64,000 bases of DNA from NCBI GenBank assembly GCA_965218625.1, contig CBDCLG010000015.1:62001-126000 (forward strand). The letters are read 5' to 3'. Of this stretch, positions 7,617 to 18,087 are shown piece by piece; the first letter of the stretch is position 1, and each line of letters opens with the position of its first letter. The notes under the pieces are model-generated. The model was not told where the DNA came from, ran no database searches, and saw nothing but the letters and a program-made list of their open reading frames with translations. This stretch comes from Bin5 sp965218625 (GTDB taxonomy: Bacteria; Chloroflexota; Anaerolineae; Caldilineales; Caldilineaceae). Position numbers and translations under genes: made by a program.

Positions 7617-9344
7617 TTACTCTCCGGCAAGATACCAAGTGGCCGGGTAGCGTTCGGCAAACGGCTCGTCCAGCTGACGGTAGACGTTGTTGCAGACGTC
7701 GGCGCTGAAAGCTGAGAATCGAGTCGGCCAGAAGACGGGAATTTCTCCCGCCTCTGCAGTGATGATCTCGGTGGCCTGGTACAGCATCTCCTTGCGCTTC
7801 TCAGGATCGGGCTCGGACATGGCGCCTTCGGACAGTGCGTCGAACTCCTCGTTGCAGTAGTGGCCTACGTTGCGGCCTGCCGGCCAGCTGCGGTCGCAGC
7901 CGAGCGAGAGGCGCAGCTGGTCGGGATTGAACCAGCCGCAGCAGCCGTAGGAGAGGTCGAATTCATCGTTGTCATAGACGCGGGCGACCCAGGCGGGGCC
8001 GTCGAGATAGACGAGATCGACCTTGATGCCGACATCGGCCCAGAACTGCTGCATGGCGGCGTGGATGCGCTTGTTCTGATCATCCTGGTAGTAGGTTACG
8101 AAGCTGACTTCCTGCTCCGCATCCCAGCCGGCCTCGGCCAGCAGTTCGCGCGCCTTGTCGGGGTTGTACTCGTACTTGGTGATGTCGGGGCTTACGAATT
8201 CGGGATTGGTGAGCCGCAGATGGAGAACCTCGGCCAGCTCACCGTAGTAGGCCTCGGCCATCGACTCGCGGTCGAGCGCGTAGAGGAGCGCCTGCCGCAC
8301 GCGAGCATCCTGCCACAGAGGCCGGTTGTGGTTGGCCCAAACGGTCATGCCACCGCCGAGCTGACCACCGAGAAGAACGATGTTGGGGTCGTCCTTGTAG
8401 CGTTCATATTCCACGGCGGTGACACGGCCGGCCATGTGAACCTCGCCGTTTTCGAGCGCGGCGAAGGCGGTCGCGCCACCCAGGCCGATGCGGAAGATGA
8501 TGCGGTCGAGGTAGGGCCGGCCGGCGTAGTAGTCCTCATTGGCTTCGAGGATGTAGAACTGGTCCGGTTCGAAGTCACCCATCTTGAAGGGGCCGGAGCC
8601 GACCGGATTGCGGACGGCATACTCGGTGCTCTCCAGTTCGGAGAAGGGGGTGTCGTCGAGCAGATGCTTCGGCCAGATGTTGAAGGCGGCCATGTTGCTG
8701 AGAACGCTGCTGCGCGGCTGCACAAGGTTCAGCTCGAGGGTGTAGTCGTCAAGGACCTTGATGCCGGAGATCTCGTCCGATTCGCCGCTCTCAAAGGCAT
8801 TGGCGCCGGCCAGCTGGTCCAGCCCAGAGGTGCGGCCGTGCGATGCGCCTGTGTCGGGATGGAAGAACATCTCCAGCGAATACTTGACGTCCTCGGCGGT
8901 CAGCGGCTCGCCATCGTGGAAGCGCACATCGTCGCGCAGATGGAACGTATAGGTGAGGCCGTCATCGGAGATGTCCCAGCTTGTCGCCAGGTCGGGATGG
9001 ATTGTGACGGCATCGGTGTCGCGATCTATCAGCTGACTCCAGAGATAGTCATCGCGAGCGCTGAAGATGAACCAGTTGCTTCCCGTCATGGCGCCGGCGG
9101 CGCCGGCGACGACGATCTCGCCGCCCTGCTTGGGCGGTGAATCGGTACAGATGTGGATCGTGGTGCTGTCAACGTCTGCCTCATCGTACCAGGGCTCGGC
9201 GGGCTCTTCCGCCATCTCTTCCTTCATCTCCTCCTCTTCCATCTCTGCCGGCGCCGTGTCGGCCGGCGCGGCGCATGCCGCGAGCAGCCAGAGCAGCAGG
9301 ACAAGGGGGAGGGCGATTCCAACGGTCTTGCGAGAAATCCTCAT
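7617..9344 (-). CDS. Peptide/opine-type ABC substrate-binding lipoprotein (family 5), copy A
   Basis: The first and most divergent of three 575-residue paralogues. Signal peptide MRISRKTVGIALPLVLL and lipobox LWLLAAC are followed by an acidic linker (EMEEEEMKEE). The family motif DVRFHDGEPLTAEDVKYSLE and GSGPFKMGDFEPDQFYI are kept. Sites that differ from copies B and C include SARDDYLWSQLIDRD, ANAFESGESDE and VQPRSSVLSNMAAFN. AAGGAGAG upstream of the ATG supports the start. It leads the operon behind a possible promoter at 9714-9743, so it may be the most strongly expressed copy. Confidence 0.93.
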   Translation of the reverse strand: MRISRKTVGIALPLVLLLWLLAACAAPADTAPAEMEEEEMKEEMAEEPAEPWYDEADVDSTTIHICTDSPPKQGGEIVVAGAAGAMTGSNWFIFSARDDYLWSQLIDRDTDAVTIHPDLATSWDISDDGLTYTFHLRDDVRFHDGEPLTAEDVKYSLEMFFHPDTGASHGRTSGLDQLAGANAFESGESDEISGIKVLDDYTLELNLVQPRSSVLSNMAAFNIWPKHLLDDTPFSELESTEYAVRNPVGSGPFKMGDFEPDQFYILEANEDYYAGRPYLDRIIFRIGLGGATAFAALENGEVHMAGRVTAVEYERYKDDPNIVLLGGQLGGGMTVWANHNRPLWQDARVRQALLYALDRESMAEAYYGELAEVLHLRLTNPEFVSPDITKYEYNPDKARELLAEAGWDAEQEVSFVTYYQDDQNKRIHAAMQQFWADVGIKVDLVYLDGPAWVARVYDNDEFDLSYGCCGWFNPDQLRLSLGCDRSWPAGRNVGHYCNEEFDALSEGAMSEPDPEKRKEMLYQATEIITAEAGEIPVFWPTRFSAFSADVCNNVYRQLDEPFAERYPATWYLAGE

Positions 9345-9819
9345 TGCTACAACTCTCCTTCTCTTTGATGCGATGCATCCGGAACGACGAACGCAAACCG
9401 CGTGAATAAAACCAATAACGTCACCGGGGCGATCCAGCGGGGGTCTGCCAGCGCTTCCGGTGGAGACGGGTGGTTGACTTCATGACTGACGAAACAACGA
9501 CAAACCCCGGCGGAAAGGGGCCCTGCAGCCGGTCTATGCGACGAACAAGTGACGCCAAAAAGCAGCCTTTCCGGGTCAATCTTCGTCCAATCTCGTCATT
9601 GAGGCATGTGCGGGGCAGATGTCCAGACGAGCCAGACCGCGCTGGAGGCAAACGGGAGATTTGGGTTGAACAACGCCAAAAGTATACGCAGCCTCTACGA
9701 TTTGACTACGAAGTGTATACCACAGCATCGCGGCCCGCGTCAAATCCGGTTGACCCGCCCAAGAGGGCGCGCGGACGAGTAAGCTCTCGAACGACAGTTC
9801 AACGCATGGCAAGGAAGGG
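9345..9819. other. 475-base intergenic region upstream of the importer operon
   Basis: No gene was supported here: short frames on both strands lack start sites and family features. It holds the candidate promoter at 9714-9743, a second TATACT hexamer at 9681-9686 on the minus strand, and a long leader for the first binding-protein gene. Confidence 0.6.
9714..9743 (-). promoter_or_regulatory. Probable sigma-70 promoter of the three-binding-protein operon
   Basis: TTGACG (bases 9738-9743) and TATACA (bases 9714-9719) are separated by 18 bases, close to consensus. The predicted leader to the ATG at 9344 is about 360 bases. No operator was recognised. Confidence 0.45.
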
Positions 9820-11346
9820 TCAAATCGTCGCCCGCGCCCGATACTGCAACGCTTCGGCAAGATGTGGCGTATCGATCTCTTCTTCGCCGGCAAGGTCGGC
9901 GATGGTGCGTGCCAGTTTGAGGACGCGATGATAGGCGCGGGCGGTCAGGTCCATTTGGCGCACGGCTGCCGTCATCAGCTTTTTGCCCGACTCCTGCAGC
10001 GGGCAGAAACGCTGTACCTCGCCTGGCCCCATATCCCCGTTTACGACGACGCCGGTCTTGCCCATCTGGTCAAAGCGGGCCTGTTGACGGGCGCGCGCCC
10101 GCTCCACGCGTTGGCGCAGTTGCGCGGAAGGCTCGCCGCCGTCGAGGCTCGAAAGCTTTTCCACGGGCACGCGCGCCACGTCCACATGGATGTCGATGCG
10201 ATCGATCAGGGGGCCGCTGATGCGCCCCTGGTAGCGCTGCACCGTCATCATCGAACAGTTACACGGTCTGCGCTCGTCGCCGAAATAACCACAGGGGCAG
10301 GGGTTCATGGCGGCCACGAACATGAAATTTGCGGGGAATGAGAGCGTGCCGGCCGCGCGGCTTATGGTCACGACCTTGTCTTCCAGCGGCTGGCGGAGGC
10401 TCTCCAGATTTTTCGATCCGAACTCCGGCAACTCGTCGAGGAAGAGGACGCCGCGATGAGCCAGACTGATTTCACCGGGGCGGGGCACGCGTCCACCACC
10501 GACCATGCCGGCGTGGCTGATTGTGTGATGCGGGGCGCGAAAGGGGCGGGCGCGAATCAGCGGGCCCATACCGTCGAGCTCACCGGCAACCGAATAGATG
10601 CGGGTGATCTCGAGCGATTCGCGCAGGCTCGCAGCGGGCAGAATCGTCGGCAGGGCGCGCGCCATCAATGTCTTGCCGCTGCCGGGCGGCCCCACCATGC
10701 GCACGTTGTGGCTGCCGGCACAGGCGATCTCCAAGGCGCGCTTTGCGTGTTCCTGACCGCGGATATCCTTGAAATCGACGGGATAGACGACCTCCTCCTC
10801 AACACTGAAGGTGGTCACGTTCTGACAAGGGATCTCGTTCTGTCCGGTCAAATGGCCCATGATGTCGTTTAGATGGGAGACCGGGTAGACTTCAATGCCT
10901 TCGATGAGGGCGGCCTCGGATGCGTTGGCCTCAGGAACGAACAGGCGGTGGAAGCCGCGCTGCTGGGCCATTGCCGCCATCGAAAGCGCGCCGTTCACGT
11001 GGCGCACCGAGCCGTCCAGGCCCAGTTCTCCGACGACGAGCGCGTCCTCCACGTCGGCCAGAACCTGGCGGGAAGCTGCCATAATGCCGAGCGCGATCGG
11101 CAGGTCGTAGGCGGGGCCTTCTTTGCGGAGGTCCGCCGGCGCCAGGTTGACCGTCAGGCGGTGCTGGGGGTAGAAGAAGCCGCTGTTGGCAATGGCGGAA
11201 CGAACCCGTTCTCCGCTTTCGCGCACAGCCGCACTGGGCAGGCCGACAACAGTTAGTCTTTCCAGTCCGCTTGCGATATCGACTTCGACTTCGATCGGTT
11301 CGGCGTCCAGGCCGACGATCGCGCAGCTTCGCACTCTCGCTAACAT
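9820..11346 (-). CDS. comM: YifB/ComM-family Mg-chelatase-like AAA+ ATPase
   Basis: A 508-residue protein with the family order: an N-terminal Lon-like ChlI domain (MLARVRSCAIVGLDAEPIEV, GLPSAAVRESGERVRSA, about 1-170), then the AAA+ core with Walker A GPPGSGKT, Walker B GVLFLDELPEF and NPCPCGYFGDE with further cysteines (PCNC), and a C-terminal Mg_chelatase_C region (TARAYHRVLKLARTIADLAG). ComM is a hexameric branch-migration helicase that helps integrate incoming single-stranded DNA during natural transformation. GGAGGTTTCG precedes the ATG. It stands in the same direction as the importer but is separated from it by 475 bases, so is likely a separate unit. The length is normal for the family. 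Confidence 0.95.
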   Translation of the reverse strand: MLARVRSCAIVGLDAEPIEVEVDIASGLERLTVVGLPSAAVRESGERVRSAIANSGFFYPQHRLTVNLAPADLRKEGPAYDLPIALGIMAASRQVLADVEDALVVGELGLDGSVRHVNGALSMAAMAQQRGFHRLFVPEANASEAALIEGIEVYPVSHLNDIMGHLTGQNEIPCQNVTTFSVEEEVVYPVDFKDIRGQEHAKRALEIACAGSHNVRMVGPPGSGKTLMARALPTILPAASLRESLEITRIYSVAGELDGMGPLIRARPFRAPHHTISHAGMVGGGRVPRPGEISLAHRGVLFLDELPEFGSKNLESLRQPLEDKVVTISRAAGTLSFPANFMFVAAMNPCPCGYFGDERRPCNCSMMTVQRYQGRISGPLIDRIDIHVDVARVPVEKLSSLDGGEPSAQLRQRVERARARQQARFDQMGKTGVVVNGDMGPGEVQRFCPLQESGKKLMTAAVRQMDLTARAYHRVLKLARTIADLAGEEEIDTPHLAEALQYRARATI

Positions 11347-11386
11347 CGAAACCTCCGGGGGATTGAGTTTTCGTTGATTGTCGTTT

Positions 11387-12262
11387 CTATTGGTCAGCAG
11401 GTACGGGCCATTTCAGACCTGCCAGCTGCCAGGAGCGGGCCAACGAGTCGGCGGCAGCTTGTGCCGCGTCGGCGGGGGGAAGCGCGCTGATACGTTGACT
11501 GAACGGCTCGACAGTCACCGGGCCGTCGTAGCCGATCGCGTCCAGCGCTTGCAAAAATCCTGCCACATTGGTGAGGCCGGTCTCGGCCGGCAGCTCGCGC
11601 TCAAGGTCCATCTGCTCATCCGCGCTGCGACCGGCGACGGCGTCGTTGACATGGACGTTCACCACCTGGGCGTTGGTCAGGCCGCGCACGGCTGAGACGT
11701 CGGTGTGGCTGGTAAAGAGGTGAAAGATATCGACGAGCAGACCGACATTCTGGCCAAGGTCGGCGGCCAGCTGCAACATGCCGTCCATCGTGTGGATGAA
11801 GGCGTATCGCATTCCGTCGCGCAACGTCTTGGGCCCGATCCATTCCAGGCCAAAACGGATACCGTTCGCCGCCAGGATTTCGGCGACGGGGCCCAGACGG
11901 TCCAGGTGAAACTGGTAGTTCTGGTTGCGGTCGCGTTCGTCGTCGGCGGGGGAAATGGCGACGGACGTGCGGTCCGCGCCCAGCGATTTGGCCAGTTCGG
12001 CCTGCGCCGGCAACTGCTCCACTTCTCTCCGCCAGGCGTCTTCATCTGCCCGGTAGGTGACGGGCATACTCCAGATTCCGTAGCGCAGGCCGGCGCCCGC
12101 CATCTTCTCACTTATGGCGAGACCTCCCTGCCGCGCTGCGATCTGCTGCAGTTCGGCAATCGAGACGTCGATGCCGCCATAGTGGAAGCGGCGGGCGAGC
12201 TGTACGGACTCGTCAAAGGACACGTCGATGCCCAAGGCCCTGGGACTGAAATTGGGAAACAT
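11387..12262 (-). CDS. Sugar phosphate isomerase/epimerase, TIM-barrel (AP-endonuclease 2 fold)
   Basis: A 291-residue xylose-isomerase-like TIM barrel. The metal-binding strand residues can be seen as RFGLEWIGP (Glu), VGLLVDIFHLFTS (Asp-x-x-His), VVNVHVNDA (His) and GPVTVEPFS (Glu). The start at 12262 (MFPNFSPRALGIDV) has GGAGAGAACA upstream; the extended frame before it has no such site. It follows the MFS transporter gene by 62 bases, and the two may form a uptake-and-isomerisation pair for a sugar or polyol. The substrate is not predictable. Confidence 0.85.
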   Translation of the reverse strand: MFPNFSPRALGIDVSFDESVQLARRFHYGGIDVSIAELQQIAARQGGLAISEKMAGAGLRYGIWSMPVTYRADEDAWRREVEQLPAQAELAKSLGADRTSVAISPADDERDRNQNYQFHLDRLGPVAEILAANGIRFGLEWIGPKTLRDGMRYAFIHTMDGMLQLAADLGQNVGLLVDIFHLFTSHTDVSAVRGLTNAQVVNVHVNDAVAGRSADEQMDLERELPAETGLTNVAGFLQALDAIGYDGPVTVEPFSQRISALPPADAAQAAADSLARSWQLAGLKWPVPADQ

Positions 12263-12324
12263 TGTTCTCTCCGGTGGGCGCCGCGAGGGGCGGAAGGTCA
12301 AGTAGGCTGTGCGATCTGTTCTTG

Positions 12325-13788
12325 TCATCCAGGTCGGCTACGCAGGCCCAAGCTGGCGGTGATGCCCACGAGACCGGCGAGCGCCACATAAAGAAACACC
12401 TGCTGATAGGCTTCGATGACCGGGAGGCCGCGTTCGAGGCCCGTATGCAGAAGAACGCCTGCGAGCGCGGTGCCGCAGGCGACGCCGACGAAACGAATCA
12501 TACTATAGACGCCCGCAGCCGTGCCCATCTCATCCTCTTCCGTTTCTGACATGGCGGCCTGGTGCAGCGCGGCGAGCATTGTACCTACGCTCAACCCCTG
12601 CAGCGCCAGCAGGAAAATGAGTACGCCGATGTGCGCGGAGGCGGGAAGCTGGGAGAGGAAGAAGACTGCCAGCGCCTGCCCGCTCAGACCGGCGAGCACG
12701 GGCCAGCGGCTGCCCCAGCGATCGGCAGCCTGGCCGCCAAAACGCACCACCAGCGCCATTGCGCCTGGGTTGATTGTCAGCATCAGGCCCAGAATTTCGG
12801 GGCTGAAGTTGTGAATATCGACGAGATAAAGGGGGACGAGAAAGCTGGCCCCACCCATCACAAACATGCGGAGGGCCGCGCACAGAGAGGCGAAACGGAA
12901 ATTGCGGTAGCTGAAAAGGTCCAATGAGACAAAAGGATTGGTGCGGCGTCTCTCCCAGACGAGAAAGGAGACGAGCAGCAGCGCCAACGCGGCCAAAAGC
13001 CGCCAATCGCGCAGTGGCTCGACTCCTGTAATCGGTCGGCTGGAAAGGTAGAACAGGCCTACGGTCAGCGTACCCGCCAGGAGGAGCACGCCGGTCCAGT
13101 CGAAGCTGCGCCAGAAGTGTGGCCGCACGTCGCTGAGGCCGGCGGGAACCCACTGGCGCACTGCATAGAGGCCGGCGAGACCGAGGAGCAGCGCCGGCGC
13201 GAACGCGGCCCTCCATCCCCAGGCAGCGACGAGAAAGCCGGCGAAGAAGGGGCCGATAGCGGCCATCAGCGGCCCGATGGAACCCCAGGTGCCGAGCGCC
13301 TTGCCCCGCTCCCCTTCGCGAAAAATCGTTGCGATAAGTGCCATGCCCAGCGGCATCATGCCGGCGATGCCGAAGCCCTGCACTGCCCGGCCGATCATCA
13401 GCCACGTCAGATTTGTGGCGAACAGGGCCATCGCCGACCCGGCCGAAAAGATTGCGATGCCGGCCAGAATGAGTCGGCGGCGACCCACTCCGTCGCTCAG
13501 GCGTCCGTAGACGGGCATCAGTATCATGTAGGGCAATGTGAATGCGCTCGATGTCCAGGCGACCACATCGGCGCTCATGGCAAAGGTATCGCGCAGGACG
13601 GGCAGGGCCACGCGGCTCATCGATGAGCTGAGCGGCATAATGGTAGAAGGGATCATTAAGACATAGAGGATCATCCAGGCTTCGTGCGACGGCAGGGCAC
13701 GCCCAGAAGTTGGAACCGATTTGGATTCGGTCTCGTTTTTTCTTCGTAATAGAACGCGGAGGAGAATTGGAGTCGTAGAACCTTCCAT
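12325..13788 (-). CDS. MFS transporter, DHA2 type (14 transmembrane segments)
   Basis: A 487-residue protein in which I count 14 hydrophobic segments, the DHA2 number. The loop 2-3 motif appears as GRLSDGVGRRRLIL and motif C-like glycines as GRAVQGFGIAGMMPLGMALI. WGSIGPLMAAIGPFFAGFLV follows in helix 5. DHA2 members export drugs or metabolites by proton antiport, though some move sugars. I start at 13788 (MEGSTTPILL); the upstream 16 codons lack support. A promoter candidate lies at 13866-13893. The TIM-barrel gene follows closely, hinting at a carbohydrate rather than drug substrate. Confidence 0.88.
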   Translation of the reverse strand: MEGSTTPILLRVLLRRKNETESKSVPTSGRALPSHEAWMILYVLMIPSTIMPLSSSMSRVALPVLRDTFAMSADVVAWTSSAFTLPYMILMPVYGRLSDGVGRRRLILAGIAIFSAGSAMALFATNLTWLMIGRAVQGFGIAGMMPLGMALIATIFREGERGKALGTWGSIGPLMAAIGPFFAGFLVAAWGWRAAFAPALLLGLAGLYAVRQWVPAGLSDVRPHFWRSFDWTGVLLLAGTLTVGLFYLSSRPITGVEPLRDWRLLAALALLLVSFLVWERRRTNPFVSLDLFSYRNFRFASLCAALRMFVMGGASFLVPLYLVDIHNFSPEILGLMLTINPGAMALVVRFGGQAADRWGSRWPVLAGLSGQALAVFFLSQLPASAHIGVLIFLLALQGLSVGTMLAALHQAAMSETEEDEMGTAAGVYSMIRFVGVACGTALAGVLLHTGLERGLPVIEAYQQVFLYVALAGLVGITASLGLRSRPG

Positions 13789-14351
13789 GCAGAACCCTTT
13801 CGGAACAGCGCGGCGGTGAACGGCGGACCGCCACAACTCTTTAGCGGTTTAGGCGGCCCTTTCTAATCATACCCGCGCCAGACTGAATTGCAATGAGAGG
13901 AATGGCTGCGATTTCGATCGAACCGTACCTGTTCAGGTGTTGACAAAAAGCGGTTCGACGTGCCAAGATCGAAATGCTGAGCAAGACCGAACGGGGCCGT
14001 CTTTGCTCCGACGCCGCCGCTGGGGCGAATGTTGGCCGGGTCCAGCTTGGAAACCGGCGTTTGGAAACGGTTTGAAGCAGAACGCGATTCCGGCAGTTCG
14101 ACAATCCTGGCTTCTTCTTCTGCGGCTGTCCGATGTGCGAGGACAGAGGCACTCGCAGTGGATCAGAACTTGCAACGAAACAGTACATTTGGTTGTTTGC
14201 GGACGCATTGCGGGCAGCCAAGTGTAGCGCGTCGAGGGACCGTCGGGCCGGGCGGCGCGAAAGCTGGTCGCCCTGCCTCTTGCCACCCTTCTGTACTTTG
14301 GACGAGAAAATAGCAAATTGACCGCCCTGCAACTGCAAAGGACTCTCTTTG
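13789..14351. other. 563-base divergent intergenic region
   Basis: It lies between the minus-strand MFS gene and the plus-strand dehydrogenase. Open frames of up to 165 codons exist here on the minus strand, but they have low-complexity Arg/Ser/Pro composition and no ribosome site, so I treat them as noise. The MFS promoter candidate is at its left end. Confidence 0.6.
13866..13893 (-). promoter_or_regulatory. Possible sigma-70 promoter of the MFS gene
   Basis: TTGCAA (13888-13893) and TATGAT (13866-13871) are separated by 16 bases and lie 78 bases before the chosen ATG at 13788. Confidence 0.45.
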
Positions 14352-15374
14352 ATGCGAGCAATGATCTACCGCGGCCCGTGGAAGATGCCCTTGGAAGAGC
14401 TGGAGGAGCCGAAGCCTGAAGAGGGCCAGGTTGTCGTGGAGGTGCAAGCGGCCGGCATCTGCGGCTCGGACGTACATGGCTTCACCGGCAAGAGCGGCCG
14501 CCGCACGACCGGCATTGTGATGGGCCATGAGTTCGCCGGCACGATCAGCCAAGTGGGCGCGGAAACCGGGGAATACCGGGTCAAAGACGAAGTGGTCGTC
14601 ATGCCGCTGTTCTCGGTGGCTCAAGGCGCGGACCCATATCCGATCAACATGTCTCCTCACCGGCGGCTGACGGGGATGAACGAGCACGGCGCCTATGCGC
14701 AACGGGTCGCGGTGCGGGCGTCGCAGCTGTTCCGCAAGCCCGAGGCCCTCAACTGGCAGCGGGCTGCGCTGTGCGAACCGCTGGCCGTCACGCTGCACGC
14801 CGCACGCATAACGCCGGTCAACCCGATGGATAAGGTAGCGGTCATCGGGGCCGGCCCGATTGGCCTGCTGGCAATGCTCTCCGCCCGGCTGAAGGGCGCA
14901 GGAACGATAATTGTCACCGACCGCTCCGCCCACCGGCTGGAGCTGGCCGAGGAGTTGGGCGCCGACGCCGTCATCAACGTAGGACCCGAGGACGCCCCAA
15001 TCGACACTGCGGCGGCCATCCGCGAAATGACCGGGGGCGGCGTGGACGTTGCGTTCGAAGCCGTGGGCATCAGCCCAACTGCGCAGCAATCGGTTGACGC
15101 GACGCGCAACGGCGGCAACATTACCTGGATTGGCAACAATGCGCGCATGATCGAGGTGGACATGCAGAGTATCGTCACGCGCGAAATGAGCGTGCGCGGC
15201 TCTTATGGCTTCGACGAGACCGACTTTGCGGCCGCGATCGAGGTCCTCGCCTCGGGCCGTCTGAACGTAGATCCACTGGTGCAAAAGATCGCCCCGTTGG
15301 AGGAAGGGCCGGAGCTCTTCCGCAGCCTGGCCGCCGGGGAGTGCGAACTGGTGAAAATCATACTCAAGCCGTAG
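14352..15374 (+). CDS. Zinc-type alcohol/polyol dehydrogenase lacking structural zinc loop
   Basis: A 340-residue medium-chain dehydrogenase. Catalytic-zinc residues are visible in AAGICGSDVHGFTG (Cys), MGHEFAG (His-Glu) and ALCEPLAVTLHA (Glu). The Rossmann fold has VIGAGPIGLLAML and TDRSAHRLELAEELGAD, whose Asp fits NAD preference. Unlike most sorbitol/threonine-type relatives, including the one at 34163, the loop after DEVVVMPL has no four-cysteine structural zinc cluster. Three in-frame starts are available (TTG 14349, ATG 14352, ATG 14361); AAGGA nine to ten bases upstream favours 14352. A TIM-barrel isomerase and a phosphohexomutase follow on the same strand, which suggests carbohydrate oxidation. 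Confidence 0.88.
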   Translation: MRAMIYRGPWKMPLEELEEPKPEEGQVVVEVQAAGICGSDVHGFTGKSGRRTTGIVMGHEFAGTISQVGAETGEYRVKDEVVVMPLFSVAQGADPYPINMSPHRRLTGMNEHGAYAQRVAVRASQLFRKPEALNWQRAALCEPLAVTLHAARITPVNPMDKVAVIGAGPIGLLAMLSARLKGAGTIIVTDRSAHRLELAEELGADAVINVGPEDAPIDTAAAIREMTGGGVDVAFEAVGISPTAQQSVDATRNGGNITWIGNNARMIEVDMQSIVTREMSVRGSYGFDETDFAAAIEVLASGRLNVDPLVQKIAPLEEGPELFRSLAAGECELVKIILKP

Positions 15375-15477
15375 CCATTTCGGACGCCTGTCATTGAAGC
15401 GAAGGCTGACATTGGGCTTGTCATAACATCAGTTCCTGTGTTTGACTGAAAGCAATGATCCACTCAGGTCCAAACAG

Positions 15478-16371
15478 ATGAAAATCGCGGCCTTCCCGAA
15501 GTGCTATCTGGATGAAATCTCGCTGCACCGCACGATGTCGGTCTTCGACTGGATCGGGCAGGCGCAGGCGTTGGGCGCGGAGGGATTGGAGATGTACGAG
15601 GGCTTTTTCTGGAGCCTGGACGACGCCTATATCGATTCGATCGGAGAGGCCATTGACGCGGCCGGCTTTGCCATGCCGATGCTCTGCTGCTCACCTGATT
15701 TTACCGACCCCGACCCGGGTAACCGCAAGCGCGCCGTGGAGCGGGAAGCGCGCATGATTGAGATTACGCGACGTCTGGGCGGGGCGGGCGCAGTCTGCCG
15801 TGTGCTGTCCGGCCAGCGCCGACCCGGTGTATCGCTCGAGCAAGGCCTGGAGTGGGTGACGGCGTGCATTGAGGAGTGCATCGAAGTTGCCAGAGAGCAT
15901 GACATCGTACTGGGGCTGGAGAACCATTACAAGGACGGCTACTGGCAGTACCCGGAATTTGCCCAAAGGGCTGAGGTCTTTGTACAGTTGCTGGATACCG
16001 TTTCAGAGCGCAGACATTTCGGCGTACAGTTTGATCCGTCCAACGCGCTCGTGGCGGGGGACGATCCGGTGGAGCTGCTGCGCCAGGTCGCGGATCGCGT
16101 TGTGACGATGCATGCCAGCGACCGCTTTCTGATCGAGGGCGCCTCGCTGGAAGAGGTGCTCCTGCCCAACGGGCTCATAGGCTATCCCGATAAACTCCAG
16201 CACGGCGTGACCGGCCAGGGCAGCAACGATTACGACGCCATCTTCTCCATCCTGCGAGACAGCGGCTTCGACGGTTGGGTCAGCATTGAAGACGGCGTCA
16301 ATGGAATGGAGGAGATGCGGGAAAGCCTTGAATTCCTACGGCGGATGCGCACACGCTATTTCGAGATGTGA
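15478..16371 (+). CDS. Sugar phosphate isomerase/epimerase, TIM-barrel
   Basis: A 297-residue xylose-isomerase-like protein beginning MKIAAFPKCYLDEI. Metal ligands can be placed at DIVLGLENHYKDG (Glu), FGVQFDPSNALVAG (Asp-x-x-Asn, where relatives often have Asp-x-x-His), VVTMHASDRF (His) and GWVSIEDGVNG (Glu). I chose ATG 15478 over the upstream TTG at 15442 because family members begin at the first strand; the ribosome site is weak. It lies about 100 bases after the dehydrogenase and 48 before the phosphomutase, so the three form a likely operon. The exact substrate is unknown. Confidence 0.84.
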   Translation: MKIAAFPKCYLDEISLHRTMSVFDWIGQAQALGAEGLEMYEGFFWSLDDAYIDSIGEAIDAAGFAMPMLCCSPDFTDPDPGNRKRAVEREARMIEITRRLGGAGAVCRVLSGQRRPGVSLEQGLEWVTACIEECIEVAREHDIVLGLENHYKDGYWQYPEFAQRAEVFVQLLDTVSERRHFGVQFDPSNALVAGDDPVELLRQVADRVVTMHASDRFLIEGASLEEVLLPNGLIGYPDKLQHGVTGQGSNDYDAIFSILRDSGFDGWVSIEDGVNGMEEMRESLEFLRRMRTRYFEM

Positions 16372-16419
16372 GGGTCTGGAGGAGGACCCCACTGCTCTCA
16401 GTGCGGCGGAGGTTTCGAC

Positions 16420-17874
<1,455 letters not shown>

Positions 17875-17985
17875 ACGGAGCATCTCGGCAAGGCGACAAG
17901 AATTCATACGCAGAGATTGCGTAGAGTTACAAGGCGCCGCTGCTACGGAAGTAGACGGCGGTTTAAACTGACAGCGTTAGACGTC

Positions 17986-18017
17986 AAAGGGCGTGAGCCG
18001 CACGGCTCGCGCCCTTT
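17986..18017. terminator. Bidirectional hairpin terminator between convergent genes
   Basis: A 14-bp stem (17986-17999 with 18004-18017, one G-U wobble) closes on a 4-base loop and has AAA/TTT at its base on both strands. It lies between the plus-strand phosphomutase and the minus-strand Cys-rich gene, so it can serve both. Confidence 0.8.
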
Positions 18018-18087
18018 CTGTGTCAGTCGCCTGACCGTGCTCCGTTTTCACGATGCGCGCCTGGACGTCGTTTTGTCCTGCAAACGC

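Noticed and set aside
9421..9651. Short minus-strand frame before the first binding-protein gene
   Set aside because: Falls in the leader/promoter region and has no family features or ribosome site.
13841..14338. 165-codon minus-strand frame in the divergent region
   Set aside because: Arg/Ser-rich, no start site, no domain, and it overlaps a promoter-like region.
14163..15284. 373-codon minus-strand frame over the dehydrogenase gene
   Set aside because: Antisense to a clear zinc dehydrogenase and rich in His/Arg, as such shadows are.
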